Below are positions 11,681 to 22,915 of a stretch of DNA of 64,000 bases, in pieces. The position numbers were made by a program, and so were the translations under genes. Numbering within the stretch: position 1 is the stretch's first letter; each line of letters opens with the position of its first letter. Origin of the DNA: Amaranthus tricolor (taxonomy: Eukaryota; Streptophyta; Magnoliopsida; Caryophyllales; Amaranthaceae); the NCBI RefSeq assembly GCF_026212465.1, contig NC_080048.1, positions 23,208,934 through 23,272,933 on the forward strand, written 5' to 3'. Under the pieces are notes generated by a model. It saw nothing but the letters and a program-made list of their open reading frames with translations. It was not told the DNA's origin and searched no databases.

Positions 11681-11844
11681 TGAAAGAATAGATTGGTTGA
11701 ATGGTGTCCATTCTCATTAGAAGGAATGATAATATATACAATAATACAATCTATAGTTTAGGAAACTAAATATTTACCCAATATTCTACACAATCATATT
11801 GATTACACAAAATATTCTATCAATCAAAAGATATTATTCTAACA
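11681..11844 (-). repeat. 5' LTR of the short-LTR copia element
   Basis: 164 bp, the same length as the copy at 7516-7679. On the minus strand it starts TGTTAGAATAATATC and ends TTCTTTCA. It is flanked by CTTAT, repeated beyond the other LTR. Confidence 0.92.
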
Positions 11845-12129
11845 CTTATGGTTTCCACATGATTTCGATCCCACTAACTTTATAAAAATATTTTTTTTTA
11901 GTTTTATTTTCTATACTTTTTCCACTAACTTTCTTTTAATATTACTAATGTTTATGATTCTCACTTTTCCTCCATCAAATTTAATATTCAATAAAATAAT
12001 ATATCCATTATCCAAAAGATTTTATTTTTCTTAATCTCCATAAGTATTTATTGTGAAAACTTCATTAAGGATCGGAGGGAGTATTTTTAATTCTATCACA
12101 TACATGATACAAGCTGTGGTTGTGTGCAG

Positions 12130-15100
12130 TTGCTGCCCTTGGAGAGGTTGCTAAAGAATTGAAGTATGTTTTAAAGTGCAAGGGGGATCCATGTAACAAG
12201 AATAATAGTTGCTGGCATACACCAGTTGATCCAAGCAGGCATAGTTACGTCAACCAACTATCTTGTGAATGCATCGATGGTGTATCGCATGTCACTAATA
12301 TGTACATCATCACTCCAACTTTTCAGTGTCTTATCATAACTTGAATGAAAAATTACAATAAACTACTTAATGTATAGAACTTTTTTGCAAGAAAAAAAAA
12401 AAATAACTACCTAATTTTTTTATTTTTGCAAAAGACTACTTTATATGACTAAAACATTTGCAAAGCACTACAATTTGACAGAAATCATAAGTTGACCGTT
12501 AAATGGAGGTTTGACCAAACATGTGTTTGACACATAATGCCACTAATTGAACCTTATGACAGGGGAAATTTGTTACTTTCATGGTCAACTTAATAGTGGC
12601 GGTTCAATTAGTGGCACCATGTGCCAAACACGTGATTGGTTAAACCTCCACTTAATGGTCAACTTATGACTTCTGTCGATATAGTGTTTGAACATATTTT
12701 TTACTTTGTTTTTTATTTGTTTATGAACATATACTGAAATTTCAGAAGCGGTAAGTTTTTGCAAAAAAAAAGAAAAAAGATTAAATAGTTTTTTTGTTGT
12801 AGGAGTTATACATTAGGTAGTTTCTTGTAATTATTTCTAACTTTAATTCACTAATACAGTGACTAAATTTACGTTGTTTGTCTTTAAAAGCAGTTCATGG
12901 AAAGGCCAAAGTCTTAAAGGCATCCTGCCCAGATCCATTGCAAAGCTTCCCTACATTAAGACTATGTGAGAATTCGCTGGCTTAGCCCTCTCAATTACAT
13001 AGTAGACACAGATATTTATTATTTAAAAATGTTTTTAATTAAATATAGAAGTATATATTTGTAGTGATTTATCAAGGAGTCTTCTTACTGGAACAATACC
13101 AAAAGAATGGACTGCTACAAAATTGGAATTTGTGTAAGCAATAACCCATTTCTTGTTTTATAATTTATTTGTGCATAACATTCTCTGAAATGCAATAATA
13201 AGATGGATTTTTGCAGGTCTCTCTTTGCTAATCGTTTGTCAGGTCCTATTCCAGATTACTTGGGAAATATTACTTCTCTAACATATTTGTATGCTCCTTT
13301 CTCTTTTTCTCTTTATACCTTGTGTTTGAACATATTTCTTTCTTTGTTTTTTATTCTCTTATGAATATATACTGAAATTTCAGAAGTATAGAGAGCAATC
13401 TATTCAATGGAACAATTCCACCCCAACTTGGAAAATTAGTTAACTTGAGCAACTTGTAAGATTAGTTTTTTTTATAATTATGAAATTAAAAGAACACTTA
13501 ATATAATTTGAGCAATCTACACAGCTGCTGACCTTTTTTGTTGCGTTCTTTGATGTTGTCCTGGGTAAAAGAACACTTACAGATAATGCACTTACGGGCT
13601 CTTTGCCTGTTGAGTTAAAGAAGCTCAGTAATCTAGCAGAACTGTAAGTATTCTATGCACTTTTGAGGCCGATTACAAGAGATTATATCCTTACGCTCAG
13701 AGATTTACCACTATATATAATTTCTTGTTCTTGTGCATTGCTAGTCGATTAAGCAGTAACAACTTCAGTGGGCAATTGCCTGATTATTTTCAGAGTTGGA
13801 CAAACCTTAGAGCGTTGTAAGCTTCCGTTGTTTTCTCAAAACATGAAAACTTGTTAGATCTTCCAACTCTATATTATTACTCATTTTTCTTGTTTTGTTG
13901 GCAGAGAAATTCAAGGAAGTGGCTTTGAGGGGCCAATACCTGCTTCGATTTCTCGTCTGCTTGATTTACAAGAACTGTATGTAACCTACTTGGTTCTTTT
14001 TTGTGTTTATATCTTCCTTGCCTAAGCAATAAAAACACCCTATCTGTCGTTAATTTCACTTAATTTATCTGCAGGAGAATTACTGATTTGAAAGGAGATG
14101 GTTCCAAGGTTCCACCATTGAATAATTTGCAACAACTAAGGACATTGTGAGCCAATTCTTGTTAAAAAAAAAAGTGAATTAATTCAAACTATATACTTCT
14201 TCCGCTCTTTAAATCTTGCTCCATTTGACCATTGGCATTATTCACAGCAAAATTTGACTCTTATATTGTCGTTAATCTATAAGTTAAAATATAGTCATAT
14301 AGAATCTTGTTTAAATTGTTTTGATCTAAAACTATATTAATTTGTTGTTTTCATAATTTTTTAATAAGCATAAATAGAGATATTAACAATTGAAAACGAT
14401 TAAAGTTGTGCATTTGGGGATGTAAAAAGTCAACTGGTGCAAGATTTAAAAAACGGAAGTTGTATAATACTTCATAGAAGTTTCTAATCTTAAATTATTT
14501 TGATTATTGATAGGACTTTAAGGAACTGTAATCTCACCGGAGAAATTCCTCCATACATAGGAATTAGTATGCCGCAATTAGTTCAAATGTATCTCCTCTC
14601 CCTTTCTGTCTCTCTTTTCTTTTAAATATAGAAATATGTTTTTGCTGAATGTTTTCAGTAATGGTTAATTCCATGTTGCAGAGATCTTAGCTTTAACAAA
14701 TTAACAGGAAATATTCCAGATACTTTTCAAAATTTATATGCTCTGCGGAAAGTGTAAGCAACTAAAACATATATATTCTTAAGAAAACAAAATTTCAGCA
14801 TCGATTTAAATTGCTTATTTCCACTTGAAAGATTTTAATTAGATCATGTTAACCGTAAGCAACCTAAGCATAATCTATGTTTAGGTATCTAACAAGCAAC
14901 ATGTTTACTGGAACTATCCCAAGTTGGATCACTGACACGGATGACAGTAGGTATGCTCTTTCTTTCTTCCATTTATATTCTCTAGAACTTCCCAATCATC
15001 CTACAAGTAACCTTAAAAGATACTTGTAGGGGTGTTCATTGGTCTGGGCCCCCCATTTTAGGCTTTGAAAGCGTCGGGCTGAAAATGGGCTGTACTTATA

Positions 15101-18100
15101 CTAATGTGGAGTGGGCTGTAAAAAGGGCTCTATACAATAACATATGTATATTTTGATCCAATCACTTTGTTCATTCTACGATGGCAAATTGACAAATTAC
15201 ACAGGCACAATCTGTGACGCGAAGGCAATAACCAGAAAATTTTAGAATTGCAATAAACATGCAGGCCAGCGTTTGGGAAATCATAAAATGAATAGAAAGG
15301 AACTGCAATAGTAGTTTTAGCTTAATAACGAATTTTTTTTAAGTAAAAAGGGGTCATATTGGCTATGTTGGGTTTTAAATCCCGACCTATATTATCATCC
15401 CACATCAAGTTTCCTAAGCCCAAGCCAACTCCGGCTAGTATTTCATTAAGCTCAGCCCGACCTCTATCTATCTTGTTAAACAACCTTAGATACTAGTATG
15501 AGATATATTAGTGTCTATTGTGTACATTGCTTGGATGATTTTATGTCATTTTTTTTCTCTTTTTCCTTTGCTTCAGCCGAATAGACCTTTCTTACAACAA
15601 CTTTAATGATAGCACGTTACCATCTCATTGCGAGAAAGCAACTTTGTAAGTATACTCCATTTTTTTTCTTCTGACCTTCCATAGATTGTTTAAGATAATA
15701 ATAATTTTACATTTTTGTCCTTTCATTTGTCACAGAAATTTATACAGAAGTAATGCAAGGGAAGAAAACTTGTAAGTGGATTAGTTTTATCATTTTTAGT
15801 CCTATTGGATGATATCTAATAGTTTAATCTAATGCATTACTTTTGATTTTTTTTTTCTGCTCTATTCAAATTAAAAAAAGAGATTCAAGTGCGTGCTTAA
15901 CAGACTTAAAATGTTCAAAAGGTAAATAAACGACTATCTCTCTATAGGTATGTGTGTTTAGTCCTTTAATTTAATCAGCTTGTTTCTTCTAAATTCTAAT
16001 TCTATTTTCGCATTTGTAAATAAAGCGCGATATTCATTACATATCAATTGTGGAGGGCAAGAAACGAGAACAGAAAAAGGTAGGTTTGAGCAAGATAATG
16101 AGGATGAGGGTGCAGCTAAATTTATTCCACGAACAGCAGAGTGGGGATACAGTAGCAGTGGGGAATTCTGGAATCCTAGATTTCCTACTGGTAATTTTAT
16201 AGCACAAAGTAGTACCAAACTCAAAATGAATGACACACAACTGTATCAAGAAGCTAGGCTTGCTGCCACATCTTTAACGTACTATGGTCGTTGCTTGGCA
16301 AGAGGGAACTACACTGTCACCCTATACTTTTCTGAAATCGTCTTCAAAAATAACAACACATATTTCGGTCTTGGTAGACGCTTTTTTGATATCTATATCC
16401 AGGTTTCCACTATTTTCTCTTTTACTCTTCGACTCCCTATATCCTTAAATGTTAACATTTACTAAAAATATCAACATTTGGTTATTTTTATCTGATGAAC
16501 ATTATAAATTATTATTTCATGATCTTTAGGAGAAGTTGGTTGCCAAGGACTTCAATATAGAAATGGAGGCAAACGGCACAGATAGGGCTCTCATAAAAAC
16601 ATTTCCACACATTGCGGTAACCAATTTTATTGAAGTTCGCTTCTATTACGCGGGAAAAGGGAGTTGGCAACTCCCTGTAAGAGGAAATTATGGTCCTCTT
16701 ATCTCAGCTATTTCAGTGGAGGCGGGTGAGCTGTCCTAACCCTTTATATATGTTCAATTTTTACTATATTCTGTTGGATAATTTAGAGTATAAAAGTATA
16801 AAAGTATAAAAATATAAAAGTCATAAGTATACTCAGGAATAATAAGTTAAAGACAAGTACTATGGAGAACTTATCTATGTAAGTTCAAAGTTAGCCACTT
16901 CAATAATTCAAGATGGACATATAAACTTCCTTGAGCTTATGAAAAGATACAGACAAAGGTATAAGAGAAGTTATTTTATATGTACTTCTCTTTAGGCGGA
17001 TAGATATATATATCTTTGATTCACTCCCTAAGGGACATCATCGATATATTTCCACTTGTGATTGAGAATGTACTAGGTGTCAATTCAATCCATAGAGACA
17101 TTGAGCATCAATGTATAGCATGGCGCGTCTTGCAGCGTGCTCCTGTTTGCGTCTCACATGATTATTATACGTGGCTCGTGACATGTGGACAATGTAGCGT
17201 TTTTCTCGGCTTGCGAATTTCTTTGCTACTCGCAAATCCTTGTAGTTCGGTTCTTGGCTTGGTTTTCAATTTTTTTGGACTTTGTTTAATTAAATGGCGG
17301 TTAAGGCTATTTCACCCTAAAATTTTCATTAACCACACATGGAAGGGTAGGTTAATCATGGGATAATAGGGTTTTAATTAAATTCCTATACAAAGAGATC
17401 AAATTGTGAGTTTTGGGCATGCTTTTCTGTAGTCAGTTTTTGCTCTTCTTTTCTCTATAAGTTCTTAAAATTGAAGGAAATTAGCTAGTTCTTTTCAATT
17501 TATTTCTAAGTTTTCTCTATATAATCTCATTTTCTTCATATTGTTCAATTATATAGTTCTTATAATTGAATGCAAATCATTATATCTCAAAAGTGTATTC
17601 TACGATTTTAAGTCTTAGCACCAAGAAGACGGGATAACGCTTTTAGGAAAACTAGATAGTAACTGAGTTTGGTAGCAAGTTTCCTAAAATAATATTGTCT
17701 AAATTATCTTCAATTTGAGTTAGTTTTATATTTCATGTCATTTATTTACATGTAAGTTTCAATTTCTAGAATTTTGGAGTTGTTGTTAAGACTTGTAATC
17801 TCGTTTACAATGATTGTAATCTTTTCAAGTGTTCCTATTAATACAAACACATAACAATTTAAAAGAGTTCTTAACATTCTAAAAGCCGCCTGGAATTAAC
17901 CGTCTCTTACAGAGTCCTAATTTTTTCCATTCTACAACACCATTTAATTATGGTGAATATCTCACGATGGTTTCATGAATGATACCATTAGATTGAACAT
18001 AACCCGGGTCATAGTATTCAGCACCCTTATCCGTTCATGGTCTTTTTACATGAATTTCTTGTTTTAACTCAACTTCACTTTCATAGATTTTAAACTTGTC

Positions 18101-21100
18101 TAAAACCTCACCTTAAGCATGCAATAAATATACATAGCAAAATATAGAATGATCATCAATAAAAATTATCATATATTTCTTATTTCCTAAAGGACGACTA
18201 GAGTGAAAATCACATAAATTATTATGAATCAACTCAAATAATTGAGTGTTCCTTTCTACCGTTCTAAATGGTGTCCTTGTTATCTTATTTAACATGCATG
18301 TATGACACTTTTGTTTAGGCATCTCAAAAGTTGGAATGATTTCATACTTCACATATGAAACATCTTAGTAAAATTAACATGACATTGACGATTATGCCAT
18401 AAACAAGAAACTGATTCATCAATAATATTCAAAACTAAAGTTTCATAAGATTGTTTTAAACTGAAATAAAAGTAAGCAGAGGTGAATTTTAAAGATGATG
18501 AAGGATGAAAAATATAATGTGGTGAAGAAGGTTGTCAGGATTGGGATTATATGTAGGATAAAAATCAACTAGTGGAATCAGATTGTAGGGTTGGATCGTA
18601 AGATCAAACAATCCTACAAATTTGCAGATTAACAAGTTGTATTATGTCTATGTTTATTGTTTTATCATTTTCAATATAAAAAAGCATTAAGAACCCAGAA
18701 AATTTCTTATGATTATGCTTTAATTTTAAATACATACATATCTTTCTTTTTTAATACTGTTTTTTTTCTCTATTCTTAATGAAATGACAATATTAATAAA
18801 TACACTACACATAATATATTTAGAGCACATACCACAAGCATATAATAATAAAACATTGTAAGAAAAAAAGAACAAAGATACTAGCAAAGAATTTAAATTA
18901 GTAAGTTTGGACGATCTACCCAACGATTCTAACGATCCTACCAACAATCTTAGCCGATCCTAACGATTCTACCAACGATTCTATTCGATCCTAGCTGATT
19001 CTAACAATTCCACCAATGATTGTGGAAAAGATAAAGGAAAAGGAAGATGATCAACTTTATTTGGGGGAGTGGGAGGAAAGTATTTCCTCTCCATCCCTAT
19101 AGGGTAATTATTACACCAAAAATGAGGAAACTAAAGCTTGTATTTCATCTCTATCGCTTTAAAACTATTTTTTGTTTTGATGACAATAAGATTCTCTTAT
19201 TTTTATACTTTAATAACCTTAATTTTTTTAGTTTAATTTTATTTCCCCTATAAATATTTACTCTCAATGCAAGTATGACCCTTGGTTGCAGTGATTCTTG
19301 GCACTTCAAATAACACTGTCATAACATGATTATTTCAGCTTGGCCATATTTAATTATAACTTACGATTAATTTATTATAGTTTTGCTATAGATTATATTA
19401 AGTAATGAGCGACAGATTCTTTTATCTTCATGTTAATGAGTTTTAATCATTTTTATTGCGCTATTAGAAACCGTTAATTGTTTATTTGTCGCAGAGTTTG
19501 ACCCTCCATTTAACTGGAAATTGCTCCTATGGATCTTAGCTGGGACTACATTGTGCCTTATCGCTGTTGTTTTTGGTATAATTTGGTGGAAACGACGCTT
19601 GGCAAACATAGCAGCAAGAGAACAAGGTTAGTGTGTTATCTAAAGAGGACTGGTTAGTTGTTAATCACTTTTATCTTTTTTTGGAATCAAGACTCTGACG
19701 TTGTTTGTTACCCAGAACTTCTAGGACAAAATCCACAAATTGGTTTGTTCACATACAAACAAATCAAAACAGCATGTAACAACTTTAACGCTGCAAACAA
19801 GATTGGACAAGGCGGATTTGGTTCAGTATACAAGGTATTAGGAATGTTATTTATCCTCTCTTGGATTCTATTTATAGACAACTTGAGAACCAGAAAGCTA
19901 AAAATATTGTATTTCTCGATCTATGTAGGGGATATTATTGGACGGTACCCATATTGCTGTGAAGCAACTCTCTTCGAGATCATCCCAAGGGAATAGAGAA
20001 TTTGTGAATGAGATTGGTATAGTTTCTACTTTGCGCCATCCCAATCTAGTAAAATTGTATGGATGTAGTGTTGATAGTAGCCAACTCTTCTTGGTTTATG
20101 AATATATGGAGAACAATGACCTTGGCCATGCTTTGTTTGGTATGAATTTTGCTCATTATTATTCTTAATACTCTCCTTGCATGCATTTGTCATCCTATCT
20201 CATTCTCTGTTTAAACTTCTTATTATTATTTTGTTATTCTAGGTAAAAGCTCAATGAGATTAGATTGGGCAACAAGGAATAAAATATGTGTAGGCATAGC
20301 TAGAGGTTTGGCCTTCTTGCATGATGAATCAACAATAAAAATAGTTCATAGAGATATTAAAGCAACTAATGTATTGCTTGATCACCATCTTAACCCTAAA
20401 ATATCCGACTTTGGTTTGGCAAAGCTCAATGAAGACGAGAATACTCATATTAGCACTAGAATTGCTGGAACTATGTAAGTTCACTCTTTATATACATCAT
20501 TCTTCAACAACTTCCTTTTTTATCTCTATTTTTATTTTGTATTCTTCTTATTCTAATGCCAATTAATTCGAGTGACATATCACAAAATTATTTTTATGGG
20601 TGCTAATTTATTTCTTTTTGTGGTCTATTAGCGGATACATGGCTCCAGAATATGCAATGCGGGGTTATTTGACAGAGAAGGCAGATGTTTACAGCTTTGG
20701 GGTGGTTGCATTAGAAATAGTAGCTGGAAGAAGCAACATGAATTTTGAACCTAGTGGAGATCCTTTTTGTCTGTTGGATTGGGTAATTTTCATTCTCTAT
20801 TTCCCTACAGAGTAAAAGATTTCTGTTAGACATGCAACATGGAAATTGTAATGAGGTCGGGGGATTATAACATTCAATTACGTACACAGTATCGATATGT
20901 AACAAAAGATCAAATATTCTAAGATTGCTATATATATCTCTTGCTGCATAAACAATATCTTTTTTCTATTGATAAACTATTTGAATATGTACTTAACAAT
21001 TATATGTTGCATACAAAAATGTGCTAACCTTTATTTATTGTCTAGGCCTTTGTGCTGGAGCAGAAAGGAAACTTGATGGAGCTAATTGATCCAAGGTTGG

Positions 21101-21429
21101 GGACAGAATACAAGGAACAAGAAGCATTAACAATAATTAAGGTGGCACTACTATGCATTAATCCATCTCCAGCACTTAGGCCAACAATGTCTCGAGCTCT
21201 AAGCATACTTGAAGGGAAGGTAAAGGTAGAAGAGCTTGTTCTAGAGCATAATACATCACATGCTCATCAGATGATGCTCCCAGCTACAACATCTGATAAA
21301 TGGAATAAACAAATAACTGACAACACCGAAACTCAAAGCCTCATACATTCTTCAGTTACAACGAACACTAAATCATGGTCTTCTATGTCTATACATGATC
21401 TTTATCCAGTTGATAATTATTCCTCTTGA
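12130..21429 (+). CDS. LRR-malectin receptor-like serine/threonine kinase (exons 2-24, 5' partial)
   Basis: A plasma-membrane receptor kinase of the LRR VIII-2 type (At1g53430/At1g07650-like). Exons inferred from GT/AG sites and homology: 12130-12301, 12894-12965, 13065-13133, 13217-13288, 13384-13455, 13572-13643, 13745-13816, 13905-13976, 14075-14146, 14514-14588, 14682-14753, 14885-14950, 15577-15645, 15736-15771, 15881-15921, 16026-16402, 16530-16725, 19495-19626, 19692-19834, 19929-20139, 20243-20474, 20632-20782, 21046-21429. All phases agree and give 975 codons plus stop. The domain order is an N-terminal cysteine region (D-P-C-N, C-W), about ten LRRs on 66-75-base exons, malectin (Y-S-L-H-I-N-C-G-G), a membrane segment (L-L-L-W-I-L-A-G...I-I-W-W) and kinase. 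The kinase has [20 protein letters not shown] and A-P-E, so all catalytic residues are present. The exon encoding the start codon and signal peptide is not found. Introns 2, 10, 13 and 18 hold transposon DNA. The ligand is unknown. Confidence 0.92.
12351..12832. repeat. Long inverted-repeat element (MITE-like) in intron 2 of the receptor kinase
   Basis: The outer ends mirror each other: the left begins AATTACAATAAACTACTTAA and the right, in reverse complement, AATTACAAGAAACTACCTAA. The inner arms pair over about 75 bases (12480-12553 with roughly 12602-12677), so the whole could fold into a long hairpin. I could not settle a target duplication, so the family (Mutator-like or hAT-like) is open. 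The right arm carries a copy of host intron sequence at 12684-12748 (see findings). Confidence 0.7.
14196..14462. mobile_element. Stowaway-like MITE in intron 10 of the receptor kinase
   Basis: About 267 bp. The left end reads CTTCTTCCGCTCTTTAAATC and the right end in reverse complement CAACTTCCGTTTTTTAAATC, both next to TA. The pairing continues into CTTGCTCCA / CTTGCACCA. There is no coding capacity. It sits between exons 10 and 11 without touching the splice sites. Confidence 0.75.
15027..15488. mobile_element. Degenerate hAT-like MITE in intron 13
   Basis: The element starts TAGGGGTGTTCATTGGTC and ends so that its reverse complement begins TAAGGTTGTTTAACAAG. It is flanked by GATACTTG (15019-15026) and GATACTAG (15489-15496), an 8-bp duplication with one mismatch, as hAT elements make. 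It has GGGCC/GGGCT-rich subterminal stretches and no coding frame. Confidence 0.6.
16772..17919. repeat. Possible solo LTR in intron 18
   Basis: This part of the 2.8-kb intron starts TGTTGGATAATTTAGAG and has the texture of a plant LTR, but I found no convincing CA end or target duplication. It borders copia integrase remnants. Low confidence. Confidence 0.3.
17925..18480 (-). pseudogene. Copia integrase fragment in intron 18
   Basis: On the minus strand, from right to left, one reads L-W-H-N-R (the GAG-pre-integrase motif, near 18395), then [20 protein letters not shown] and Y-V-Y-L-L-H (18352-18113). Further left are D-K-G-A-E-Y and S-N-G-I-I-H-E-T (18040-17960). These are the zinc-binding and core parts of a copia integrase in order. 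Stops and frame changes separate them, and no LTR or reverse transcriptase accompanies them. It lies antisense to the receptor kinase. Confidence 0.8.
18560..19020. repeat. Short imperfect repeats with possible inverted ends, intron 18
   Basis: From 18905 to 19020 the motif ACGATTCTA / ACGATCCTA recurs about eight times, with CCAACGATTCTA variants. Near 18590-18615 related words occur in the opposite sense (GGTTGGATCGTAAGATC). This pattern resembles the subterminal repeats of a DNA transposon, but no clean terminal repeat or duplication was seen. Confidence 0.4.
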
Positions 21430-21999
21430 AGAATTCGTGTATATTATGCTCAGAATCCATGTATTAGATCATATATATGTGACTTGTGTGATCAAACCAA
21501 TTGCCTTTTATATATTATTTAGCTCCTAAGTTATGTTATGTTATCTATTCTTATAATAGTAATATTGATTTGTAGTTGGAGGATAAGACTAAACACAATA
21601 ACACAAAATAAGTATAGAGAAAGGGAGTAAGATCAATTCCAAAAAAAGAATGACGCAAAGAAAATGAGACAAACTTAGATAGATTTAAGTGCAATTTCAT
21701 AGGGATAAAGAAGTGATTTGCACACCATATTTGTAGTAATTTTTCAAAGTGCATGTTAAGAGATGTTATATTTTACTTATACCATAAGGGCACAATAAAC
21801 GTGTAACAAGAAGGTCTAACACAAGGAAATGTAGATTAAATTAAGATTACTTAATTCAACTACTTGTGCATGGACAGAGTATAATATATGTGAATATAGC
21901 TCTAAGAACACAGATAAATTGAGAAAAATGATTAATCTAAAGATAACTACACTGTAAATAAAGGTCAAATTGTGTTTTCGATATTGTTAGGATAAGGTT
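21430..21999. other. 3' flank of the receptor kinase, no other gene seen
   Basis: AT-rich DNA after the stop at 21429, presumably holding the 3' UTR and poly(A) signals. Frames are short and random until gypsy protease words appear near 22000. Confidence 0.5.
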
Positions 22000-22755
22000 T
22001 AGTATAGTGGGCCTATAAATCGAAGGCAGTGAACAAGTTGAAATTGATTAGTAAAGATCATGAAGAACCATACAAACTAAAATAGTTGAATAATAGAACT
22101 AGAATAAAGGTGAAGAAACAAGTTCTTAGTCTATTTTTCTATCAAGGGATTTAAATATGAAAGGTGGTTTGAACACAGTGGTTATTTGGAACATTATGGT
22201 TATTAGATCACAATTCGGAGCATAGAGGACAAAGTAATGAATATCTTGTAATTACTAAGGATTGAAGAAAAGTTAAATTGCTTCTCGTACCCAATAAAGT
22301 TATAAAACAAATGGAAAAGGCAAATATGGTTTTACTAGTAATGAATTTAAAAAAATAGTAAAAAAGAATGGTGGAAGATATGCTTTGGTTGTAAGAGCCA
22401 AAGAAAAAAATGTTACTTCTCATGATAACTCATCATCCTTAAATGAATTATTAGAAGAGTACAAAGATATGTTTACCAATGACTTGCCCAAGGGCCTCCC
22501 TCTAATTATAGGCAGTGTACACGCCATTGATCGAAAAAAATATAAAGAACTTTAAAGGTAAATGAAAGAGTTGATTGAAAAGGGCCATGTGAGAGGAAGT
22601 CTTAGTCCTTGTGTTGTTCCTCCTCTTTTGGTGCCTAAGAAAGAGGGTACTTAGAAATAGGTGTCGATAGTCGATCCACATTAACATTATTGTTAAATAT
22701 TTTTTTTCCTATGCCTAGATTTCAAGACATGCTTGATGAGTTAATTCGAGACTTA
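22000..22755 (+). pseudogene. Ty3/gypsy protease and start of reverse transcriptase, left half
   Basis: Words of a chromovirus-type pol appear in changing frames: an H-E-E-P-Y-K-L-K stretch near 22065, then L-N-E-L-L-E-E-Y-K-D-M-F (22437-22475), L-I-E-K-G-H-V-R-G-S-L-S-P (22570-22610) and V-P-K-K-E-G-T. It ends in D-E-L-I-R-D-L at 22755, where a Tourist-like element begins. The reading continues in frame after that element at 33492. There are several stops; it is an old relic. Confidence 0.8.
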
Positions 22756-22915
22756 GGGTCCGTTTGGTTCAGTGAGCAGGATTGGAATGGTATGGAACCC
22801 CATACCAGAATGGTATGGATTCAGAACCCCATACCAGACTAAAACTGTTTGGTTCAATCCTGTAATAGATATTCAATCCATTCACACTGTTTGGTTCAAT
22901 TATGGAATGGATTCT

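Larger units (their letters stand above)
7516..11844 (-). mobile_element. Complete but defective Ty1/copia element with short LTRs
   Basis: A 4329-bp minus-strand copia element with 164-bp LTRs at both ends and a perfect 5-bp target duplication CTTAT (7511-7515 and 11845-11849). Gag, protease/integrase remnants and reverse transcriptase/RNase H follow in the copia order. The short LTRs, compact gag and PBS of TGGTATCATT suggest the Ale/Retrofit group. It cannot move on its own: the protease active site is altered, the integrase core is largely missing, and several frames are broken. Confidence 0.9.
7342..12081. mobile_element. Stowaway-like MITE, split by a copia insertion
   Basis: The two ends match as terminal inverted repeats. 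The left end reads CTCTCTTCGTTTCTTAA from 7342, and the right end, read in reverse complement from 12081, is CTCCCTCCGATCCTTAA. Both are flanked by TA (7340-7341 and 12082-12083), the target duplication of Tc1/mariner elements, and the CTCCCTCCGT terminus is that of Stowaway MITEs. Removing the copia element at 7516-11844 and one CTTAT copy leaves an element of about 400 bp with no coding capacity. Its right end lies only 48 bases before exon 2 of the receptor kinase. Confidence 0.8.

Noticed and set aside
13456..13643. LRR exon 7 seemed broken by a ~20-bp insertion (AAAAGAACACTTA also occurs at 13487)
   Set aside because: Moving the acceptor to 13571/13572 gives an exact 72-base exon in the right phase with an ordinary LRR sequence, so no disruption is needed.
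17016..17366. 116-residue plus-strand frame in intron 18
   Set aside because: No recognisable domain, located in LTR-like intronic DNA; no support as a gene.
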